A DNA stretch of 64,000 nt, taken from the NCBI GenBank assembly GCA_036023115.1, contig JAYKKT010000089.1, positions 19,277,001 to 19,341,000 of the forward strand, in the 5' to 3' direction. The stretch is from Brasenia schreberi. Lineage: Eukaryota; Streptophyta; Magnoliopsida; Nymphaeales; Cabombaceae. This document shows, piece by piece, positions 59,301 through 64,000 of this stretch. The notes beneath the pieces were generated by a model that saw only the letters and a list, made by a program, of their open reading frames with translations, ran no database searches and was not told the origin of the DNA. A program made the position numbers and the translations under genes. Each line of letters opens with the position of its first letter. Within the stretch, counting starts at the first letter, position 1.

Positions 59301-62052
59301 TTTCCACAGATCCCTATCGTGTGCCATGTTAGCAGTTAACTCCCAATAAGCTAGATGGTGAGACTTATTTGGTATTATCCTTTCTCTCTTTATTACCTGT
59401 TGCTCTATGATAGTTTGTTGGATGAATTGGTAGACTTCCTTAAACCAATGAATGATTCATAAAAGCTAAAAGTTGCTTTCATTTATTGAAAACAAGCTCA
59501 AGTTTGCTTTCACAGGTTCAGATATGGGCTAGCAATAAGGTCAATAAAGAAGAAAGATCTTGTTTAGGGAAATGGGACATTGGTTCCATGGTTGCTTCTT
59601 CACCAGAATTATATGGTCCAGAAGATTGCAATGTACGAAAAGATGTACCCAGGCATGTGAGATTAAATTTTCAGAATCCTGTTCGCTGCCGTGTAATTTG
59701 GATGCTGCTAAGTCTTAGTCCCCTCAACTCAAGTTCTGTTAATCTAGAGAAAGGGTTTGGTGAAATCTCTTTACAAGACAGTCGCCGGTATTCATTTGGA
59801 GGAAGCATTGAACATGCACCCTGTATTCATGCAAGACGTATTTTGGTGATGGGGACTTTTCTTAAGGAAGACTCTGCACTTGAAACCTCATTTCGAAGTG
59901 CTGACAAGTTTAATCAAAAAGCTTGGTTGGAGAAACCACCACGATTGGGTCGTTTCAGGGTATGGAATAGTTTTGGATGGAAGATTATCTCTTAGATGTG
60001 GTCAGTATGTCTCATGAGAAAGCTAAACTTCAATTTCTATTGTTTTATGAATTTGTTCAGATTCCAGTTGAGGCTGAAAGGCTTACAGACAGTGACTGTA
60101 AATTGGAGCAATACCTATCACCTAATGCGCCTGGTATCGCTGGATTCCGCATTGATGCTTTCAATGTGATAAGACCTCGTGTATCCCATTCACCTTCTTC
60201 GGTTAAGAACACCAGTGATCTGCATCTAGCATGCATTGAGGACAGGCTTATCACCAATGCTATTTTGTACATTCAAGTATCTGTTCTTCAGGTAAGTTCT
60301 TGAAAACCTACTCTTTCAGAAACTTGCTTAGCTCTTGTCTTCTCTGTATGTCTGGTTCCGCATGTGTACATTCATGCATTGAGGACAGGCTTATCACCAA
60401 TATGTGGAGTTCGCTCTTATTTTCAATTTAAATAGGAGATACTGCAAATGCTTCAACCCAGGTAAATAAGAGATAATATGTGGAGTTTACTGTTATTTTC
60501 AATTTAAATAGGAGATGCTGCAAATGTTTCAACCCAGGTAAATAAGAGATGGACCATACAAGGGATGCCCTTTGAAATTGGCAACAACCATTAGCAGCAT
60601 TGTGAAGTAAAAGCAACCTATGGCTTAGGAACCTAAATGTTGGCAGGTTGGAGTTTTTAGGTCTTTAGGATGTTGGAAAAAATATCATTTGACAGCATCT
60701 CACCCATGACATGAAAAATTTCCCTTTATCTAAAAGTAAGTTTGCTTAGCTTCCACGTAGTGTGCAATCTAAGGGGATTTCTGCTCATCCGCTGCCATGT
60801 TGGGCTGAGCCACATGAAAGGAATGAAAGAATTGTAGCTTTTGACAGTAGAGATAGAGGCTTTTTTTTATTTTCATTTGTCTTTAAGCCTGTTATTGCCT
60901 AATGCATGAATTTGGGTGAGATTTTGAGAAAACATCATAGACAAGTAGAAGTTTACAATAGGTTATGCAAATAGGTGTTTTGTAAGTATGATCTAAATCT
61001 TGGATAAAAATATGATATACTCAGTTTTAGAAAAAGCGTCTCTCTTCATGGTTATTTGTTCTAAGCAGCGAAAGTTGGATCACTTTTATATTCACCCACA
61101 CCATCAAACTTTTGAAAATATTTAGAGATTGCCAACCTTTTCCCTACAGAAGCAAAAAAAGTATCATAATGATTTAAAGCTATCAACCATATTATTGTAA
61201 TTCTCAACAAGTATTGTTATGTTATACTAAGCAAATATTTTTCTTCTTAGCGTTCCTTTTATCGTCAGAACTTGTTCCAAGCAAGGTCACAAGTAGTGTT
61301 GTTGCCCTATCTTGAAGGCCAATAGCTATATATTACAAAAGTCAAAAAATTTTATTTAAGGTTGGGGAAAAGCCAATAAATCAAGGATATCTGTCCGACT
61401 TTTTAACAAAACTGACACATCATATACAGGAATTACGATATGTATGTTGAATACATAGATATATAGGAAAGGGTAGATCCTGGAAATGGGTTTTGGAACA
61501 TTACCAAATACGCAAACCATGTATCATCAGGTCTAGAAGGAAGCTAAAGTGTGCAACATCAATATATTTCTGACCTTTCTGTTTCATATTTATACATTCA
61601 TGTTACTCCTAGAAAATGATTTGGCCTAATTCGCTTCATTCTGCTGTTGTGCTTTCATTTTTCTGTATAATCTTTCCTTGGTGTTTGATCTGAATCTCGT
61701 ACTGTTTTAGTGTTTCCATGGTTTCACTAGTTAAAATTACTGTTCCAGTAATCTTTCTTTTTGACAGGACCAAGGCAATGAAGTCACAATCGGGGAATAC
61801 CGGTTGCCTGAGGTGCGAGCAGGCACACCGATGTACTTTGATTTTCCAAGGTCAATGCAAGTTCAAAGAATTACCTTCAGGCTTGTTGGTGATCTTGCTG
61901 CATTTGCAGATGATCCAGCAGAGCAAGATGACTTGGTTGGCGGAGCTGCTCAATTAGCGTCAGGGCTCTCTCTCAATAACAGGATCAGAATATATTACTA
62001 TGCAGAGGCTTACGAGGTTGGGAAATGGGCAGCAAGCCTTAACGCAGTCTGA
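9291..62052 (+). CDS. SAC9: SAC9-type phosphoinositide phosphatase (whole gene, 13 exons)
   Basis: Joined exons: 9291-9306, 10030-10628, 12538-12670, 20348-21585, 22852-22959, 23082-23252, 23477-23719, 28103-28549, 36018-36836, 46642-46839, 59516-59959, 60061-60291 and 61768-62052. They encode 1643 residues without a stop. All introns are GT-AG and all exon phases agree. Domain order: N-terminal SAC domain (about residues 100-510) with the CX5R active site [10 protein letters not shown] (Cys459, Arg465); WW domain at 515-548 (Trp521, Trp544); a long plant-specific tail with a charged helix (about 990-1020) and a Cys cluster (1115-1179). In Arabidopsis, SAC9 lowers PI(4,5)P2, acts on trans-Golgi/endosomal and endocytic membranes, and its loss gives constitutive stress responses; the role here is inferred from orthology. 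Introns 3, 7, 8, 9 and 10 are swollen by transposons (7.7, 4.4, 7.5, 9.8 and 12.7 kb). No truncation was found. Confidence 0.93.
9307..10029 (+). other. SAC9 intron 1 (723 bp)
   Basis: Begins GTAATT and ends CCGATGCAG. No insertion or RNA gene seen inside; it is ordinary T-rich plant intron sequence. Confidence 0.65.
10030..10628 (+). CDS. SAC9: SAC9 exon 2, N-terminal SAC region
   Basis: Encodes residues 6-205. Conserved blocks include [73 protein letters not shown] and [12 protein letters not shown], ending at HCVILLQ before a GTTTTC donor. These are the SAC9-specific N-terminal blocks, in order and with no gaps. Confidence 0.93.
10629..12537 (+). other. SAC9 intron 2 (1.9 kb)
   Basis: Starts GTTTTC and ends TATGCAG. 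It contains a compound microsatellite (12043-12192) and otherwise no recognisable gene or transposon. Confidence 0.75.
12043..12192. repeat. Compound microsatellite (TC)n(TA)n...(TG)n(TA)n
   Basis: A CT run is followed by a TA run, a short CA/TG-rich spacer and a second, longer TA run. It lies within SAC9 intron 2. The translated Tyr-Ile repeats in this area are an artefact of the TA repeat. Confidence 0.95.
12538..12670 (+). CDS. SAC9: SAC9 exon 3
   Basis: Encodes residues 206-249 plus one base of codon 250: [20 protein letters not shown], then [20 protein letters not shown] and CFST. The [15 protein letters not shown] block is strongly conserved in SAC domains. Acceptor TATGCAG, donor GTATGG. 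It is too short and too flanked by stops to stand out as an ORF, but its phase fits both neighbours exactly. Confidence 0.93.
14024..15944 (-). pseudogene. LINE reverse transcriptase, broken
   Basis: Fragments at 15420-15944 (linker), 14958-15380 ([53 protein letters not shown]) and 14024-14818 (C-terminal [54 protein letters not shown]) belong together. Frameshifts and the loss of the FADD region break the frame. Confidence 0.85.
16005..16809 (-). pseudogene. LINE apurinic-type endonuclease, frameshifted
   Basis: The N-terminal block at 16624-16809 ([10 protein letters not shown], then ILCLQE) and the middle block at 16005-16526 ([41 protein letters not shown]) are exonuclease/endonuclease/phosphatase fold motifs. 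A frameshift and a lost segment separate the two blocks. Confidence 0.8.
17711..18895 (-). mobile_element. hAT deletion derivative (1.2 kb)
   Basis: Ends CAATGTTGTTCGATGCGTAT and ..GATATGGATAACACTG match, in reverse, the two ends of the larger hAT at 55636-58903. 8-bp flanks CTTGCATG (17703-17710) and CTTGCAGG (18896-18903) form a TSD with one mismatch. Internally, the minus strand near 18070-18200 still matches the 3' acidic tail of the 58.4-kb transposase (TGGATTAATTTG; GAAGAAAATGC; GAAGGAGATGAAGA). The rest of the transposase is gone. It is nested in the Mutator-like element. Confidence 0.85.
19245..19730. other. GC-rich segment inside the Mutator-like element, possible captured exon
   Basis: This ~490-bp island is far more GC-rich than the surrounding intron. 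It has open frames on both strands: minus 19245-19703 begins [12 protein letters not shown] with Ser/Pro-rich content; plus 19384-19722 is Glu/Arg-rich. I do not recognise the protein. Mutator-like elements can carry host gene fragments, so capture is possible but unproven. Confidence 0.35.
20348..21585 (+). CDS. SAC9: SAC9 exon 4: SAC catalytic core and WW domain
   Basis: Encodes residues 250-662. It holds [58 protein letters not shown], and the active-site block [14 protein letters not shown] with Cys459 (codon 20974-20976) and Arg465. The WW domain at 515-548 starts [10 protein letters not shown], has [12 protein letters not shown], and both signature Trp residues. After it come [16 protein letters not shown] and MRITLQRRY. 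The frame opens upstream at 20242, but 20242-20347 is intron: the true start is set by acceptor TCTGACAG and by phase with exon 3. Donor GTAGGC at 21586. Confidence 0.96.
21586..22851 (+). other. SAC9 intron 4 (1.3 kb)
   Basis: GTAGGC to GAGACAG. T-rich intron sequence; no transposon or RNA gene recognised. Confidence 0.8.
22852..22959 (+). CDS. SAC9: SAC9 exon 5
   Basis: Encodes residues 663-698: [20 protein letters not shown], then [16 protein letters not shown]. Phase 0 at both ends, acceptor GAGACAG, donor GTAAGA. It matches the SAC9 segment just after the SAC/WW core. Confidence 0.93.
22960..23081 (+). other. SAC9 intron 5 (122 bp)
   Basis: GTAAGA to ATTTTCAG, short and T-rich. Confidence 0.9.
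23082..23252 (+). CDS. SAC9: SAC9 exon 6
   Basis: Encodes residues 699-755: [20 protein letters not shown], then [20 protein letters not shown] and [17 protein letters not shown]. The [17 protein letters not shown] block is a SAC9 family hallmark. Donor GTTGGT, acceptor ATTTTCAG. Confidence 0.94.
23477..23719 (+). CDS. SAC9: SAC9 exon 7
   Basis: Encodes residues 756-836: [49 protein letters not shown] and ending ITLGE. Acceptor AAGACAG, donor GTACAA. The 224-bp intron 6 (23253-23476) before it holds nothing notable. Confidence 0.94.
23950..24013. repeat. 64-bp fold-back with G12 run
   Basis: CAGTGGTGGATCTA at 23950-23963 and TAGATCCACCATTG at 24000-24013 are inverted repeats with one mismatch. 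The loop holds 12 consecutive G (23976-23987). It may be a remnant of a tiny MITE. Confidence 0.6.
24512..27508 (-). mobile_element. RTE-type LINE, 5'-truncated (LINE-2 copy)
   Basis: Minus-strand copy of the same family as 13966-17162, with a (TTG)n tail at the left (24512-24539). It keeps the RT active site ([16 protein letters not shown]) at about 25300-25350, and an endonuclease in pieces (26639-27491). Frameshifts lie near 25500 (RT), 26150-26240 (linker), 26640 and 26900. Its 5' end stops within the leader that the LINE-1 copy carries further. No clean TSD could be set, so the edges are approximate. Confidence 0.87.
24556..26608 (-). pseudogene. LINE reverse transcriptase, frameshifted but with FADD retained
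   Basis: Pieces at 26228-26608, 25809-26087, 25503-25796, 25234-25497 and 24556-25209 form one RT in order. Fingers/palm motifs [20 protein letters not shown] and [11 protein letters not shown], catalytic FADD, and a C-terminal [10 protein letters not shown] tail are present. At least three frameshifts and a stop (SESKGL*) block translation. Confidence 0.83.
28103..28549 (+). CDS. SAC9: SAC9 exon 8
   Basis: Encodes residues 837-985. It starts [20 protein letters not shown] and continues through an acidic, Ser/Asp-rich low-complexity stretch ([30 protein letters not shown]), ending [13 protein letters not shown]. The start and end match SAC9 closely; the middle is variable in the family. Acceptor TTGTTACAG, donor GTAATA. 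The frame runs on to 28690 only because the intron happens to be open. Confidence 0.93.
28926..29171 (+). repeat. Copia-1 5' LTR
   Basis: 246 bp, TG..CA ends, followed directly by TGGTATCAGAGC. It lacks a 63-bp segment near its 3' end that the other LTR has. Confidence 0.93.
29299..29620. repeat. Tandem repeats in the copia-1 leader
   Basis: GGC[C/T]TGTCGTTGACT recurs at 29299, 29336 and 29387. Then a ~75-bp unit containing CATCAAGAAGCAAACACGCAG occurs at 29466 and 29541. These lie between the primer-binding site and gag and are unlike the leaders of the other copia copies here. Confidence 0.8.
29790..30805 (+). pseudogene. Copia-1 gag with CCHC knuckle, frameshifted
   Basis: Begins [20 protein letters not shown] and includes [20 protein letters not shown] frameshift and stops near 30065 break it. 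The second part (30194-30805) carries a Gly/Arg-rich stretch and a complete zinc knuckle [14 protein letters not shown] near 30518-30560. Confidence 0.9.
30806..33880 (+). pseudogene. Copia-1 pol: protease, integrase, RT, RNase H, inactivated
   Basis: The protease motif reads [11 protein letters not shown]: the catalytic Asp of DSGA is replaced by Gly. The integrase has [10 protein letters not shown] and the zinc-binding [12 protein letters not shown] in two frames. The RT (32430-33250) has [20 protein letters not shown] and [11 protein letters not shown], but its active site reads [10 protein letters not shown]: one Asp of YVDD is missing. CAA-to-TAA at 33249-33251 and TGG-to-TAG/TGA changes near 33531 and 33618 stop the frame. 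RNase H motifs (STAEAEYGA) follow to about 33870. Confidence 0.92.
33921..34229 (+). repeat. Copia-1 3' LTR
   Basis: 309 bp, preceded by TTGAGGGGGAG and followed by the TSD ATGAT. It retains the segment deleted from the 5' LTR. Confidence 0.95.
34427..34477. repeat. (TC)n(AT)n microsatellite
   Basis: A CT run passes into an AT run in intron 8, the same compound type as in intron 2. Confidence 0.93.
36018..36836 (+). CDS. SAC9: SAC9 exon 9: helical and Cys-rich tail region
   Basis: Encodes residues 986-1258. It begins [20 protein letters not shown], continues [17 protein letters not shown] (a charged helix, likely the reported coiled coil) and [12 protein letters not shown]...DFWNIAGI. It then has a Cys cluster: CSLC (1115, 1118), ACKVC (1123, 1126) and CRSCC (1175, 1178, 1179), the last followed by [20 protein letters not shown]. 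The CX2C pairs suggest metal binding, which is inference. The end is CLLYS before donor GTAATT; the open frame to 37010 is intron. Confidence 0.95.
38044..38210 (-). mobile_element. 5'-truncated LINE scrap inside the copia-2 LTR
   Basis: 167 bp of the LINE 3' end (CAACAACAACTAAGCC then the conserved terminal sequence). A perfect 14-bp TSD, ACTAAAGAATCTAT, lies at 38030-38043 and 38211-38224. The other LTR (43443-43660) shows the empty site. Confidence 0.95.
38661..40158. repeat. 749-bp tandem duplication in copia-2 pol
   Basis: Copies at 38661-39409 and 39410-40158 are almost identical; differences such as AACGGA against AGCGGA near 39041/39790 are few. TTTGC occurs at each junction (38661, 39410, 40159), so the join has 5-bp microhomology. 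It repeats part of the RT/RNase H region. Confidence 0.96.
40177..40300. repeat. 62-bp tandem duplication
   Basis: Two copies starting AGGTGGTAGGTTCATATAGA at 40177 and 40239, directly after the 749-bp duplication and within copia-2 RT. They differ by a few substitutions, so they are older than the 749-bp event. Confidence 0.9.
40804..41502. mobile_element. ~700-bp Mutator-like MITE, relative of the intron 3 element
   Basis: The left end (TAAGTCACATAGACACTTCT) and right end (CACCCGTGTGACATA) match, in reverse orientation, the two ends of 13908-19874. The core also matches (GCCGTATCCCGCACCCGCAC; ATATTATATATAATATATAA). The left arm contains a GCGACACCG...CGGTGTCGC palindrome. A shared TGTATTT in both flanks suggests a TSD. 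No coding content; it interrupts copia-2 integrase. Confidence 0.7.
41520..43280 (-). pseudogene. Copia-2 gag, protease and pre-integrase remains
   Basis: Minus-strand pieces: 42707-42958 is gag ([40 protein letters not shown]). A Gly/Arg-rich region near 42430-42530 follows. 41860-42120 is the protease-to-integrase linker ([20 protein letters not shown]). 41697-41906 has the GAG-pre-integrase motif [15 protein letters not shown]. Stops lie between them. Confidence 0.85.
43675..45733 (+). mobile_element. RTE-type LINE, plus strand, 5'-truncated (LINE-3 copy)
   Basis: TSD ACTATAAGGATGCT at 43661-43674 and 45734-45747, perfect over 14 bp. It starts inside the ORF just after the endonuclease and ends with GTCTAGTATGGGAAAAGGC and a short (TTG)n tail. 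The RT is in pieces: 44184-44750, 44716-45027 (with [13 protein letters not shown]) and 45052-45672. An in-frame deletion of about 28 codons removes the segment between NIPIE and EWRASTL that the other copies have. A frameshift lies near 44720 and a stop near 45027. Confidence 0.95.
46642..46839 (+). CDS. SAC9: SAC9 exon 10
   Basis: Encodes residues 1259-1324: [60 protein letters not shown] and TFDVPK. The family pattern YWKAPPS..S.E.AIVL..LS..S.VILLVSPCGYS is clear. Acceptor TTCTTGCAG, donor GTAAGC. Confidence 0.94.
47098..47278. repeat. Intron segment duplicated at 58960-59128, copy A
   Basis: Starts AGGGTTGGTTTTCGTTTTCG and ends ACCGAATGCTTAGTT. The second copy is in the same orientation, differs by about a dozen substitutions and lacks about 12 bp. 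Similarity may extend some 40 bp further left. Confidence 0.92.
47425..47791 (+). repeat. Copia-3 5' LTR
   Basis: 367 bp, TG..CA, followed by TGGTATCAAAGCC. It shares a short core with the copia-1 and copia-4 LTRs (AGACTCATTAATG...TGTAATTTAGA), so the three are related subfamilies. Confidence 0.93.
47985..49041 (+). pseudogene. Copia-3 gag and protease start, broken
   Basis: [20 protein letters not shown] starts gag (47985). Stops follow near 48290 and 48437. The zinc knuckle is degenerate: first and last Cys read Ser ([15 protein letters not shown] near 48684-48725). The protease motif [11 protein letters not shown] near 48991 keeps DSG but has lost the following Ala. Confidence 0.88.
49342..52100 (+). 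pseudogene. Copia-3 integrase, RT and RNase H, broken
   Basis: Integrase: [24 protein letters not shown] and [14 protein letters not shown] (TA)n tract at 50267-50329 interrupts the integrase/RT linker. The RT is cut by stops, and its active site is frameshifted (LLLVYVMTL, a one-base loss within YVDD). A piece of RT joining PPGY to the FEKFS block is deleted (near 51058). RNase [21 protein letters not shown] and [13 protein letters not shown]. Confidence 0.9.
50267..50329. repeat. (TA)n microsatellite inside copia-3
   Basis: About 31 TA units within the copia-3 coding region; it explains the Tyr-Ile repeats read in several frames there. Confidence 0.97.
53250..53490. repeat. ~121-bp tandem repeat in the solo LTR
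   Basis: The unit GTGTGAGTGTGGAATTGAAAG ... CTTGGGAGTAAGAGCGAAAG occurs twice in full and begins a third time. Its CCCTTACTAGGGTCTTGGGA segment is also present inverted at 52586-52605 (CCCAAGACCCTAGTAAGGG). Confidence 0.92.
53800..54700. repeat. G-rich strand with many GGG/GGTGG runs
   Basis: For about 900 bp the plus strand is dense in GG and GGG separated by 1-5 bases (GGGTGGTTTGGGGTAGG, GGTTAGGGTGGC, GGTTGGGGTGGTTTTGGG), with few C. This makes G-quadruplex formation likely. The ORF at 54122-54355 (minus, His/Pro-rich) is a by-product of this bias. Confidence 0.8.
55636..58903 (+). mobile_element. hAT transposon with perfect 8-bp TSD
   Basis: Terminal inverted repeats CAGTGTTGTC (left) and GACAACACTG (right). 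TSD GTCTAAAG lies at 55628-55635 and 58904-58911. Both subterminal regions are packed with CGTATCGTA/TACGATACG repeats. The interior has a BED-type zinc-finger region, a DUF659 domain and a C-terminal hAT region, all plus strand but interrupted. A 1.2-kb deletion derivative of the same family sits at 17711-18895. Confidence 0.96.
56130..58590 (+). pseudogene. hAT transposase (BED finger, DUF659, C-terminal part), broken
   Basis: Start near 56133 ([20 protein letters not shown]). The BED finger has [19 protein letters not shown], with one expected Cys replaced. Stop at 56301-56303; frame resumes with [20 protein letters not shown] and a Ser/Gly/Arg-rich linker. Stop at 56853. DUF659: [59 protein letters not shown] further break near 57546, then [20 protein letters not shown] and [20 protein letters not shown], possibly followed by an intron (57961-58040). 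The dimerisation region is badly decayed (58040-58210). An acidic tail ends near 58600. Confidence 0.88.
58960..59128. repeat. Intron segment duplicated at 47098-47278, copy B
   Basis: Same orientation as copy A. It lies right after the hAT, whose insertion may itself have split the left part of this copy. Confidence 0.92.
59241..59356 (-). mobile_element. LINE 3'-end scrap (~115 bp)
   Basis: (CAAA)n/(CAA)n then AACTAAGCCTTTTCCCATAC and the family 3' terminal sequence, stopping at GCTAGAT. It is the fifth copy of this LINE 3' end in the window and is strongly 5'-truncated. No clear TSD. Confidence 0.88.
59516..59959 (+). CDS. SAC9: SAC9 exon 11
   Basis: Encodes residues 1325-1472: [73 protein letters not shown] and ending PRLGRFR. 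The family blocks NPVRCRIIW and PCIHAKHILV are present in order. Acceptor TTTCACAG, donor GTATGG; the frame up to 59995 is intron read-through. Confidence 0.95.
60061..60291 (+). CDS. SAC9: SAC9 exon 12
   Basis: Encodes residues 1473-1549: [50 protein letters not shown]...[20 protein letters not shown]. Preceded by a 101-bp intron (59960-60060, GTATGG..GTTCAG). Donor GTAAGT. Confidence 0.95.
60292..61767 (+). other. SAC9 intron 12 (1.5 kb)
   Basis: GTAAGT to TTTGACAG. It holds a 29-bp copy of exon 12 sequence and a 76-bp tandem duplication near its start, and nothing else recognised. Confidence 0.88.
60399..60550. repeat. 76-bp tandem duplication in intron 12
   Basis: Copies at 60399-60474 and 60475-60550 both run from AATATGTGGAGTT to AATAAGAGAT, with a handful of substitutions. 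Confidence 0.95.
61768..62052 (+). CDS. SAC9: SAC9 exon 13, C-terminus and stop
   Basis: Encodes residues 1550-1643 and TGA at 62050-62052: [60 protein letters not shown], ending [19 protein letters not shown]. The terminal YYYA.PYEVGKW motif is the SAC9 family C-terminus, so the protein is complete. Confidence 0.96.
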   Translation, partial: DQGNEVTIGEYRLPEVRAGTPMYFDFPRSMQVQRITFRLVGDLAAFADDPAEQDDLVGGAAQLASGLSLNNRIRIYYYAEAYEVGKWAASLNAV

Positions 62053-62762
<710 letters not shown>

Positions 62763-64000
62763 TGTTAAGAGATAGAGAATTGTGAATCACAAAGTCTTCA
62801 TGCAATTTTGATTTAGTTTCTCAATGTTTTGTGTGTTTTAAGTTTGTTTTGAAAGATAGCTTTAAATAAGGCTTATTAATGACAATTAGGTAAATTTAGA
62901 CTTGTAATGCTGATATTTAAGAGGTGTAAACCCTATTAGTCGTGAATAAGAAAGTGAGAGAAAGAAAGAAAAAGTAAGAGGGGTGGCAACACCATAGTGG
63001 CCGATTGAATCCTGTCATCTTCTCTATATGATTTTTGCAACTTCTTCATTTTTATTTTTTGTATATTTAAGCACATGGTATTAGAGCTTTCCTTGGGTTG
63101 ATTCAGCCACTATCCATGTGAGCAAGCCATACATAGTTTTATCGCGTGAAACAATACGATAGATCTGAAGAAAAGATTTCTACAGATTGTCTACTTGCAG
63201 AAATTTAGTAAGAAAGTATTTGAGAAATAGAAGAAAGAATGAAGGAGTTGCAAGTCACTACTTATGGGAATGATAAGAAGATTCAACCATTTCAAATCAT
63301 GAGTATTCGGTTAGAAGGAAGAAACTATAGATAATGGGCAAGATTTATGAAACTTGTCCTATATTATAAAAGAAAATTACACATTATCAAACAGAATAAG
63401 CTACGACTGGAAGAAGATTACACAAATTTTGAAAAATGGTCAAAAGATGATGCATTGGTAAGTTCATGACTTATTTAATCTATGAATCCCTCCATTAGTA
63501 AAACGTTCATGTACATGAAATCGGTTACATAAATTTGGACTACAATCAAAGAAGCTTATTCAAGAAAAAAATATAGCCAAAGAGTATGAGATCATTGAGA
63601 GAATAAGAAGATGTCGCCAATGAACCAAATCCGTTAGTGAGTATTATGGAGAACTAAGGGAACTTTGGAATGAACAAAGGTATCTTCTAGAAAACAAATG
63701 GAATCACTGTATAAAAGAGAGAATGATAGATGATAAAATCCGAAAAGTGTTTGATTTGCTTTAGGGAATATCTCCTGAATATGAATAAATCAAACTGAAT
63801 TTTCTCAGCAAGGGAGAACTTTCCTCACTATGAACAATATACTCTCTCCTTTTGAGAGAGGAAGATAAAAAAAAATTAGAGAAAGGGGAGCAAATACAAA
63901 CTGAGAAATCTGCCTTTGTTGGTCGGGGACAAATCAATTATCAGAGAGGAAGAAATTCAATCGGAGGTTGAGGAAGAGGAAGATTTCAGAATTATGATGA
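62763..64000 (+). mobile_element. Ty1/copia retrotransposon, 5' part, cut by window end (copia-4)
   Basis: A 5' LTR at about 62763-63075 (starts TGTTAAGAGATAG, ends TAAGCACA) is followed by the primer-binding site TGGTATTAGAGC. Its core (TAGCTTTAAATAAG, TTATTAATG, GATATTTAAG) matches the copia-1 LTR, and its length is nearly the same (313 against 309 bp). Gag from about 63307 reads RLEGRNYR*WARFMKLVLYY, then [11 protein letters not shown], with several stops (e.g. TAA for TGG-like positions). The 3' part lies beyond 64000. Confidence 0.88.
63300..64000 (+). pseudogene. Copia-4 gag, broken, incomplete at window edge
   Basis: Same gag family as copia-1 and copia-3: [27 protein letters not shown] and a Gly/Arg-rich stretch at the window end. 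Stops at several Trp/Gln positions make it inactive. Confidence 0.82.

Larger units (their letters stand above)
46840..59515 (+). other. SAC9 intron 10 (12.7 kb, holds copia-3, a solo LTR, a hAT and a LINE scrap)
   Basis: GTAAGC to TTTCACAG. About 80 percent is transposon. The plain intron parts (46840-47419, 55571-55627, 58912-59240, 59357-59515) include a ~180-bp segment present on both sides of the insertions. Confidence 0.85.

Overview
This is nuclear DNA from a flowering plant. It carries one long multi-exon gene with GT-AG introns, surrounded and filled by typical plant transposable elements (Ty1/copia, Ty3/gypsy, RTE-type LINEs, hAT and Mutator-like DNA elements). The species cannot be named from the sequence alone. 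No tRNA, rRNA or CRISPR array was seen.

The single host gene is a SAC9 orthologue (SAC-domain phosphoinositide phosphatase with an embedded WW domain) on the + strand. I reconstruct 13 coding exons from 9291 to 62052. Every junction is GT-AG and keeps the reading frame, giving a 1643-residue protein, close to the 1630 residues of Arabidopsis SAC9. The catalytic Cys falls at residue 459, the same number as in Arabidopsis. The coding sequence is 4.9 kb of a 52.8 kb transcription unit. The rest is intron, and much of the intron sequence is transposon.

Region by region: 1-9.1 kb is intergenic decay: a Ty3/gypsy pol fragment on the minus strand, two diverged ~700-bp direct repeats, a broken plant-mobile-domain (PMD) gene between them, and a copia gag remnant. 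SAC9 begins at 9.1-9.3 kb with a pyrimidine-rich leader and a possible uORF. Intron 3 (12.7-20.3 kb) holds a ~6 kb Mutator-like element, itself carrying an RTE LINE and a hAT deletion derivative. Intron 7 holds a second LINE. Intron 8 holds a copia element with both LTRs and a 5-bp target-site duplication (TSD). Intron 9 holds a minus-strand copia element (with a LINE scrap, a 749-bp tandem duplication and a small Mutator-like element inside it), directly next to a plus-strand LINE. Intron 10 holds a third copia element whose 3' LTR was split by a 3.1-kb TG..CA element (probably a solo gypsy LTR), then a hAT element with perfect 8-bp TSDs, then a LINE scrap. After the gene comes a long (AT)n tract and, from about 62.76 kb, the 5' LTR and gag of a fourth copia element that runs off the window.

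The transposons are almost all broken by stops, frameshifts or loss of catalytic residues, while the SAC9 exons are clean. The window is therefore best read as a functional lipid-phosphatase gene whose introns have absorbed waves of insertions. Shared TSDs and nesting let many of these insertions be ordered in time.
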